From positions 1 to 41,596 of the forward strand of contig CALHNS010000095.1 in assembly GCA_938035125.1 (NCBI GenBank): a DNA stretch of 41,596 nucleotides. The letters run 5' to 3'. A program made the position numbers and the translations under genes. Of this stretch, positions 36,801 through 41,596 are shown one piece after another (the first letter of the stretch is position 1; each line of letters begins with the position of its first letter). Source of the stretch: an uncultured Granulosicoccaceae bacterium (GTDB lineage Bacteria; Pseudomonadota; Gammaproteobacteria; Granulosicoccales; Granulosicoccaceae). The notes under the pieces were generated by a model that was given only the letters and a program-made list of their open reading frames with translations, had not been told where the DNA came from and made no database searches.

Positions 36801-38063
36801 GTGGATTCGAACGAACCGGCTTTATTGTTTTTGGGTATGCGTCGTGGCGGTTATAACTACTATGCGTTTGATGTTTCCAACATAGCCAAACCCAAACTGC
36901 AGTGGGTTATCGAAGGCGGCAGTGGTGGCACACCTGGTTATGAAGAAATGGGGCAAACCTGGTCACGCCCGCAGGTGGCTCATATTCGCTATGGTTCCAA
37001 CTCTAGGAAACCGGTGCTAATTTTTGGCGCAGGATACGATGAAAATAAAGACGACTTACCAGAGGTGCCTACAGCGCCACGAAATGATGACTCTGAAGGC
37101 CGTGGAATTTTTATTGTAGATGCAGAAACTGGTGAAAGACTTTGGTCAGCATCACCGATCAGCAATGGCTCTAACCACACCATTCTGCCTGATATGAACT
37201 ACAGCATCCCCTCAGATGTTCGAGTTATCGACATAGACGCTGATGGCCGTGCGGACCAAATGTACGTAGGTGATACCGGTGGACAGATTTGGCGGTTCGA
37301 TTTTAATAATGACCCATCCGGTCCATTAATCACCGGCGGACTATTGGCCGACTTCGGCAGCAGTGGTGCAGACAACGCTCGGCGTTTTCATAACCCACCT
37401 GACCTTGCGCTTATTGAACATGCGACGGGCCCCTACCTATCACTGGGCATTGGTTCGGGCTGGCGCGCACATCCATTAGATGATGTGATTGAAGATCGCT
37501 ACTACACACTGCGCCTACCGATAACCTTTGGTGCGCCAGCTGGGTACGGCAAACCTTCGGGTAACGGAAACACCACGGTTTATTATCCGTATACCGAAGC
37601 CGATCTACTTGACATAACCAGCGATGCAAAACCCGACGTAACCGATGTTAGCGCTAATGCTGGGTGGATGCTAAAACTAAACGAACCCGGCGCCAAAGTC
37701 TTATCCACTGGACTGACTGTGGAGAATAGAATTATATTTACCACCTACCGACCCGGCTTCAGCGAAAACCCTTGTGTTGTGGACCTCGGTACAGCAGAGC
37801 TTTACATCGTGAACGCCTTTGACGGCAGCCCCACAAATGCATTCATCTCAGACAACGGCTCAGGTTCATCAAGCCTGCCAGGTGTGGCTGATCGGAAAAA
37901 AGTGCTGCAAACAACCGGTATTCCGCCTTCTGCATCCGCACTGATCAGCGAAGAAGGTGTACCCGTTATCGTAGTGGGACAAGAAGTAATCGATGATGTC
38001 GAGATAGAGCAACTGACCGAGCGAACTTGGTGGATGGAGGCTATTAATGAGCAGGGGCAATGA
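33834..38063 (+). CDS. pilY1: Type IV pilus tip adhesin/assembly protein PilY1
   Basis: The protein has 1409 residues. A signal peptide covers about 1-37 (hydrophobic core then LQASADD). A VWA-like domain begins with FALDTSKSMD (MIDAS DxSxS, Asp60) and resumes at about 510 with EGFTPMLDVMYEAA and NSIILLSDGQPSGS. Between them are two related beta-rich segments (about 150-306 and 325-499), each ending in a W-x-x-G-x-x-L-x-x-x-I-E-G-x-G motif and an A-P-x-L-x-I-x-Y strand. The C-terminal beta-propeller (from about 890) has FVATNEGYLHALDNNTG and Ca-binding-like loops (DLDDDGLVDSNE, DIDADGRADQM). PilY1 primes pilus assembly with minor pilins and mediates adhesion and surface sensing. It heads the minor pilin cluster. 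Confidence 0.93.
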   Translation: MVSFQQLVTAFLRNVKQLSTAMVATVLLVLLPLQASADDTEIFFSRDLGSIRPNLLFALDTSKSMDESISSDSNHASKMDSLKAALTEYLSSTQNVNVGLMRFNGQGGGGPIMFPITPIDKNLCDGILCDSLELSSRIKAASDDAVETLTTGTVTLNEPVISLGEDATDSSSNRVALKFSELRIPSGVVINSAQLVVNSASTEFGSAAFQIRAENTANSEEITSDTFNISSRPQTTLVRNWFPGSWQANTNYESPDIGPLIQNVINKSDWCGGSSLTLLIEGTGTRTINSFDSSSNDAPLLLIDYDASNVSPTDGCQSYSSLSRIIDRRDDAREWYTGRVQSGPTDTRPFFLHNGTLRPRQAGMMFLRYQGVNIPKDAIIKKAYVDFVLANGDNGPVSLTVKGIALPDTPLVTPTAFLVSIKPTTSTQIAWPNVPSPPAGGTIRSVDLSPIVQEIVNQDGWAAGNALAFRIEGSGSGNRIVEALESNAAKSPALFIEYEERGIQTVSAREELIRITNDMRAEGFTPMLDVMYEAAQYYQGNPVDFGKTRGRFVNGTDNRSHKHRVSHPLSYTGGTPITPEPCQGAGREGFTTVCEEEIITGNPVYISPIQSECQPNSIILLSDGQPSGSVSTAHVSQMMAPNGCPFGTSCIRAVADFLANNDQAAHIDREQIITTHTISFGVSGSFLRTVADAGGGEHFDARDSNDLRSTFEYLSTVEVDSGATFVSPSSSVNQSNRLTNENSIFFSLFEPRVGPTWGGNLKKFNILTKDDNSVVIVDANNSPAIDPNTGTFFANTRSEWSASADGDNVSSGGAASRLDRNSDFANFRNVYTYTGTEPADSEDLTLAVNQLHENNSALTADLMGVNGEGIQYLKDLLSWSRGVDVFDENNNQDNSDARLHMGDPLHSSPVVINYDLGSANDEAVVFVATNEGYLHALDNNTGREHFAFVPQELLPNLDTFRRNDSIQAHPYGLDGSMTFWTDDLDDDGLVDSNEPALLFLGMRRGGYNYYAFDVSNIAKPKLQWVIEGGSGGTPGYEEMGQTWSRPQVAHIRYGSNSRKPVLIFGAGYDENKDDLPEVPTAPRNDDSEGRGIFIVDAETGERLWSASPISNGSNHTILPDMNYSIPSDVRVIDIDADGRADQMYVGDTGGQIWRFDFNNDPSGPLITGGLLADFGSSGADNARRFHNPPDLALIEHATGPYLSLGIGSGWRAHPLDDVIEDRYYTLRLPITFGAPAGYGKPSGNGNTTVYYPYTEADLLDITSDAKPDVTDVSANAGWMLKLNEPGAKVLSTGLTVENRIIFTTYRPGFSENPCVVDLGTAELYIVNAFDGSPTNAFISDNGSGSSSLPGVADRKKVLQTTGIPPSASALISEEGVPVIVVGQEVIDDVEIEQLTERTWWMEAINEQGQ

Positions 38064-38174
38064 TTTCTGCGAAGTGATTTAAGGCTGCTGATTTTGCAGC
38101 CGATAAGTGTGTTGCAACGAAAATATAAAGACGACGTTGTAATTTTTGTGAACTCAATACGGTAGTCATTACTC

Positions 38175-38606
38175 ATGCATAACGCCATTGCAAACAGAAG
38201 TATTTACCTTCGTACCAAAAAGCACGCTAAATCTAGCGGATTTAGCTTGATAGAATTGATGATTGTGGTGGCTATTATTGGCATTATTTCAGCCATTGGC
38301 TACCCCAGTTACCAAAGCCATGTTTCAAAGACACGCCGAGCAGATGCGCACCTTGCCCTAATGAACGCAGCGCAATCGGTTGAGCAGTGCCATGCCCAAA
38401 ATTTTGTTTACAGTAACTGCACCCTGCCCGCTCATCTGACGACCTCTGATGAAGGTAACTACGACTTAACATTAATTACTACTAGAAATTCGTACACGAT
38501 TACAGCGACTGCAAAAGGGGCTCAGGCATCTGATAGCCACTGCCCAACGATTACCTTAAACGATCAAGCTCAGCGCGGACACACAGGTGACGGGCCGTGC
38601 TGGTAA
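38175..38606 (+). CDS. pilE: Type IV pilin-like protein PilE
   Basis: This 143-residue prepilin has leader KHAKSSG cut before FSLIELMIVVAIIGI, with Glu5 of the mature N terminus present. The segment YPSYQSHVSKTRRADAHLAL is typical of PilE minor pilins in gammaproteobacteria. C-terminal cysteines (CHAQNFVYSNC and the final GPCW) can form the D-region disulfides. It is processed by PilD and built into the pilus tip. It follows pilY1 by 111 bp. Confidence 0.92.
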   Translation: MHNAIANRSIYLRTKKHAKSSGFSLIELMIVVAIIGIISAIGYPSYQSHVSKTRRADAHLALMNAAQSVEQCHAQNFVYSNCTLPAHLTTSDEGNYDLTLITTRNSYTITATAKGAQASDSHCPTITLNDQAQRGHTGDGPCW

Positions 38607-38688
38607 AAGCGAAATATTTGAACTGTTTGTACGTTTAGCATTAATTTCATTCACTTAGGTTTTCAAAACTACGGTCGTTACGCAAAAT

Positions 38689-39303
38689 ATGAAACGCCAA
38701 TCACAATCCGGTTTTACGCTCATAGAACTCATCATTGCTATGGCAATTGCTCTAATTTTACTTGGGCTTGGCGTACCTAGCTTCTTCTCAGCCGTGAAAA
38801 ACAGTAAAATCGGTGCAAGCAACACAGATCTTGTTTCTGCTCTTTACCTAGCGCGCTCTGAAGCCACCAAACGTTCAGGTCGTGTAAGCGTTTGTGCACG
38901 TCAAAGTGATGCCTCATGCGGTAGCGACTGGAACAATGGCTGGATCTTGTTTACCGATAATTCGGTTGGCAGCAGTGCAGGTACAGAAGGAGTTATCGAT
39001 GGTGACGATGAAGTGCTGCGAATTTACGAACCACTTGAGAATTTAGCGGTAGAGGTAAAAGCTACACCAGGGCATTTGCCATCATCCACTTCCAATGCCC
39101 AAGCGCTCAACCACATACAATATCGCTCCGATGGTTCCACCAGTTGGAGCACCGGTACGTTTTTAATGTGTGACGACAGAGGCGAAGAATTTGCGCGCAC
39201 CACTAATATTGTGTTAACCGGTGATATCCGTAAGGGCCGCAAAGACAACGGCAGTAAGCCTAGAGATATCAACGGTGCAGAACTCACATGCCCAGCTCTA
39301 TAA
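38689..39303 (+). CDS. fimT: FimT/GspH-family minor pilin
   Basis: This 204-residue prepilin has leader MKRQSQSG and mature start FTLIELIIAMAIALILLGLG. The following VPSFFSAVKNSKIGASNTDL and LYLARSEATKRSGRVSVC is the GspH/FimT signature. FimT-like minor pilins take part in pilus priming and, in some species, DNA binding for uptake. It overlaps pilV by 16 bp. Confidence 0.9.
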   Translation: MKRQSQSGFTLIELIIAMAIALILLGLGVPSFFSAVKNSKIGASNTDLVSALYLARSEATKRSGRVSVCARQSDASCGSDWNNGWILFTDNSVGSSAGTEGVIDGDDEVLRIYEPLENLAVEVKATPGHLPSSTSNAQALNHIQYRSDGSTSWSTGTFLMCDDRGEEFARTTNIVLTGDIRKGRKDNGSKPRDINGAELTCPAL

Positions 39304-39845
39304 AAAAAATACCTCAATCGGCACAACCGATGAACTTAGCTTGCGCATACCCAAAAGCTAAGGGTGTTGGATTAATTGAAATTCTTATTGCCGTTGTTTT
39401 GGTGTCTGTAGGTTTTTTGGCAGCGGCGAAAATGCAAAGTCAAGGCCTTCGTTTTGGTCAAAATGCTTATAACCAGGCGCAAGCTTATTTTATGCTTAGC
39501 GATATGATGGATCGTATGCGCAGTAATATGGAAGGTGTAGAACTAGGCGCGTACGACGGGGCAGAGACATCTAGCGAAGCCGTAAATCCAGGATGCAACG
39601 AATCCAGTAATTGCAGCGTCGAGCAGTTAGCAGAACAAGATTTATTCGATTGGAGTGCGCAGATACACCCCTTAAGAGGCACAGCGAACTTCACCCCTAT
39701 TTTGCACGGATCCGATACAGTTGAGGCCCGCGCAGTTATAGAAAAAGATTCGGATAGCGATGTTTACACAATGAGTGCGTTCTGGGTTGAACGAATTGGC
39801 AATCAAGATACCGAACAGAAAATTGAAATAGAGTTCATGCCATGA
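39288..39845 (+). CDS. pilV: Minor pilin PilV
   Basis: This 185-residue protein has the N-terminal segment KGVGLIEILIAVVLVSVGFL, where cleavage after Gly would leave VGLIEILI or a similar start, and QAQAYFMLSDMMDRMRSN, typical of PilV. The start at 39288 overlaps fimT by 16 bp; ATG 39330 is a possible later start that would shorten the leader to a more usual length. The stop overlaps pilW by 4 bp. Confidence 0.88.
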   Translation: MPSSIKKIPQSAQPMNLACAYPKAKGVGLIEILIAVVLVSVGFLAAAKMQSQGLRFGQNAYNQAQAYFMLSDMMDRMRSNMEGVELGAYDGAETSSEAVNPGCNESSNCSVEQLAEQDLFDWSAQIHPLRGTANFTPILHGSDTVEARAVIEKDSDSDVYTMSAFWVERIGNQDTEQKIEIEFMP

Positions 39846-40978
39846 AGCTTGCCATGAAACTAACTAGGCACCAACACGCAAAACGACTGCGTGGATTTAC
39901 CATTACTGAATTGCTCATAGGCATGACGCTAGGCCTAGTGCTTATCAGTGGCATGTTGAGCGTGTTTATTGGCAGCAAACGCACATCAGATTTGAACACG
40001 GCCTTAGCCGACTTACAAGAAAACGCTCGGTATATCATCGAATCGATGAGCCGTGAAATCCGTCTGGCGGGATTTCAAGGCTGCGTTCCTGTGAATGAAA
40101 ACAGCACATCTATTCGAACAAACGATGCACCCACTGGCGATTTTTTACAAACACTGATTGGCGGCTCTTTAGTGGTGACAGCCGATAATTGGACCCCAGC
40201 TCCACCGCCTACTTTTATCATCCCCAATGGATTGGTGACCGCCGTACCCGGCACACATACCTTATCGGTGCAATTTGGATCAATAGGAAACTCCACCGTT
40301 AACGGTCCTATGGAATCTGGCGGCTCACAATCTTTAGCAGGAGCTATTCCGGTTTCTGACAATGATGCTAATTTGAAATCTGGAGATTTTGCCATTATTT
40401 CAGATTGCAACACTGCCGATCTTTTCCGTGTTGGTGCGGCCCCTCAAGGTGCAGGGGTAGTCACACACCCCGCAGGCAGTAATGTCGACGCCAATTTGTC
40501 GAAAGTATATGGTGAAGAAGACCATATTCCCAACACTCGCTTAATGAAATTTCATTCGAATGTTTATTTTGTGGGCACCCGAGGTGATTCCACAGCCGAT
40601 GAAGACCCAATACGCTCGCTTTACCTACAAACTCTACCCTATACCGCCGATAACCCGCCTATTGAATTGGTGGAAGGCGTTGAAAATTTTCGGGTACGGT
40701 TTGGCATTCGCCAAAACAACGGATCAATCGTTTACGTCACGGCCAATGATCCACGGTACGACGCTACACGTGTTCAATCGGTCCAATTGGGTATTTTAAT
40801 GGTTTCGTACGATCGTATTCGAAGCACCGCCGATGAACAAACATACGTATTGGCAGGTCAAGAAATTCAAGCAAATGGGCAGTCAGCCAACGGCAACTCC
40901 CACAGCGGAAATAATCAGTACCGTTTAGTTTTCAATACCACAGCCCAACTTAGAAACCGTCGCGGTGGGGGCACCTAA
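39842..40978 (+). CDS. pilW: Minor pilin PilW
   Basis: This 378-residue prepilin has LRGFTITELLIGMTLGLVLI at residues 17-36, with cleavage after Gly19 and the mature Glu5 conserved. The segment NTALADLQENARYIIESMSREIRLAGFQGC is the PilW signature. It is part of the initiation complex at the pilus tip. It overlaps pilV (ATGA) and pilX (TAATG), so the three are coupled. Confidence 0.92.
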   Translation: MKLAMKLTRHQHAKRLRGFTITELLIGMTLGLVLISGMLSVFIGSKRTSDLNTALADLQENARYIIESMSREIRLAGFQGCVPVNENSTSIRTNDAPTGDFLQTLIGGSLVVTADNWTPAPPPTFIIPNGLVTAVPGTHTLSVQFGSIGNSTVNGPMESGGSQSLAGAIPVSDNDANLKSGDFAIISDCNTADLFRVGAAPQGAGVVTHPAGSNVDANLSKVYGEEDHIPNTRLMKFHSNVYFVGTRGDSTADEDPIRSLYLQTLPYTADNPPIELVEGVENFRVRFGIRQNNGSIVYVTANDPRYDATRVQSVQLGILMVSYDRIRSTADEQTYVLAGQEIQANGQSANGNSHSGNNQYRLVFNTTAQLRNRRGGGT

Positions 40979-41454
40979 TGAACACATTTCAATCTATGGG
41001 CCAACGTGCTCATCTCGCTGCACACCGACAAGATGGCGCTGCATTAATGGTGTCATTGGTGCTAATTTTTATCATGACCGTAATGGGAATGACCTCTTTG
41101 CGCGAATCGTCTTTGCAAAAACGCATGACAACTAATGCGGTACACAGATCTATAGCATTTCAATTAGCTGATACCACTACCACGACAGTAATGAACGACA
41201 CCGATCAGCTAATGAAAGCTTATGATGCAGGCGGTGAAAACATCGAGGTTTACTCACAAAACACTGACGGCTTGCAGGTTGTCGGTAAGATTCGATACCA
41301 AGGAATGAGCAACGCCTTCGGCTATTCTTTAGGTAATGTTGGTGGATTTCAAACGCTTTCGTTTGAGATACGCGGTGAGGCGCATATTAATGATGGTCAG
41401 ATTTCTTCTAGTGTGCTGCAGGGTGTTGAGCGCATCGTTCCTGCTATGCAATAA
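40978..41454 (+). CDS. pilX: Minor pilin assembly protein PilX
   Basis: This 158-residue protein has the PilX N terminus DGAALMVSLVLIFIMTVMGMTSLRESSLQKRMT, in which the pilin Glu5 is replaced, as is usual for PilX. The remainder is a short head domain. It completes the fimT-pilV-pilW-pilX block and is followed by a terminator hairpin. Confidence 0.88.
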   Translation: MNTFQSMGQRAHLAAHRQDGAALMVSLVLIFIMTVMGMTSLRESSLQKRMTTNAVHRSIAFQLADTTTTTVMNDTDQLMKAYDAGGENIEVYSQNTDGLQVVGKIRYQGMSNAFGYSLGNVGGFQTLSFEIRGEAHINDGQISSSVLQGVERIVPAMQ

Positions 41455-41460
41455 AAACTG

Positions 41461-41476
41461 CCCCAGAACACTGGGG
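41461..41476 (+). terminator. Rho-independent-like terminator after pilX
   Basis: CCCCAG and CTGGGG pair over 6 bp with an AACA loop, 7 bases after the pilX stop. A short T-run (ATTTTT) follows 4 bases later. Position and shape fit the end of the pilus operon. Confidence 0.6.
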
Positions 41477-41525
41477 ATGAATTTTTCTGTTAAGCTAAAT
41501 TTATCGACAAAACAAAGAGGTTCGC

Positions 41526-41596
41526 ATGGACGCGACCACACACTGCCCTCGCTGCGATGCGCCGCGATCATCCCTAGTTCGTGACGGTTTTTATCA
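41526..41596 (+). CDS. Zinc-ribbon protein, 5' end only (transposase-like)
   Basis: ATG 41526 follows an AAAGAGG ribosome-binding-like stretch and opens a frame that runs off the window after 23 codons. It begins MDATTHCPRC and continues DAPRSSLVRDGFY. A CPxC knuckle followed by a V-x-DGFY or V-x-NGF segment resembles the N-terminal zinc ribbon of some insertion-sequence transposases, but too little is present to be sure. It lies after the pilus terminator. Confidence 0.45.
   Translation, partial: MDATTHCPRCDAPRSSLVRDGFY

Overview
The window looks like a chromosome segment of a gammaproteobacterium, probably free-living and aquatic. The basis is the dnaX-ybaB-recR block, phoBR next to pstSCAB-phoU, a PilY1/PilE/FimT/PilV/PilW/PilX minor-pilin set, and moderate base composition with ATGA/TAATG overlaps between operon genes. 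I cannot name a genus from sequence alone.

Region 1 (1-309, +) is the 3' end of a phytanoyl-CoA-dioxygenase-like gene. Region 2 (416-19648, all -) is a non-ribosomal peptide synthetase (NRPS) operon. In transcription order it encodes a stand-alone adenylation enzyme with a proline-like pocket, a stand-alone carrier protein, a C-A-T synthetase, an acyl-CoA-dehydrogenase-like flavoprotein, a GT1-type glycosyltransferase, a HupE/UreJ-like membrane protein, a C-A-T-C-A-T-TE synthetase and a PvdE/SyrD-type cyclic-peptide ABC exporter. The stand-alone A, carrier and dehydrogenase match the known trio that oxidises prolyl-S-carrier to a pyrroline or pyrrole starter. The C-A-T enzyme has an Asn-like pocket code, and its A domain is split between core motifs A8 and A9 by a complete PP-loop ATPase carrying a four-Cys zinc-ribbon-like motif and further cysteines (CxxC plus one), as in sulfur-transferring TtuA/TtcA enzymes. 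The last A domain lacks Asp235 and has a beta-alanine-like code, and the terminal thioesterase has Cys in place of the nucleophile Ser. Read collinearly, the predicted product is a Pro-derived heterocycle - modified Asn - X - beta-Ala peptide, possibly glycosylated, exported by the ABC protein. This is the strongest candidate for an undescribed system here. No MbtH, phosphopantetheinyl transferase, epimerase domain or regulator was seen in the window.

Region 3 (19649-20219) has no convincing gene and should hold the NRPS promoter. Region 4 (20220-24707, -) has a membrane heme-sensor-like protein (DUF3365 plus HAMP), recR, ybaB, dnaX and the SRP RNA gene. dnaX carries an A10 slippery run that would give a short gamma-like product, plus 9-bp coding repeats. 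Region 5 (24805-33459, +) is the phosphate regulon: phoB, phoR, a PHO-box promoter, pstS, pstC, pstA, pstB, phoU and an unrecognised 316-aa gene. Region 6 (33460-33833) is non-coding with two consecutive 8-copy heptamer arrays and a perfect hairpin. Region 7 (33834-41454, +) is the type IV pilus tip and minor pilin cluster, including a PilY1 whose VWA domain is interrupted by two related beta-rich repeats. A terminator and the first 23 codons of a zinc-ribbon protein close the window.
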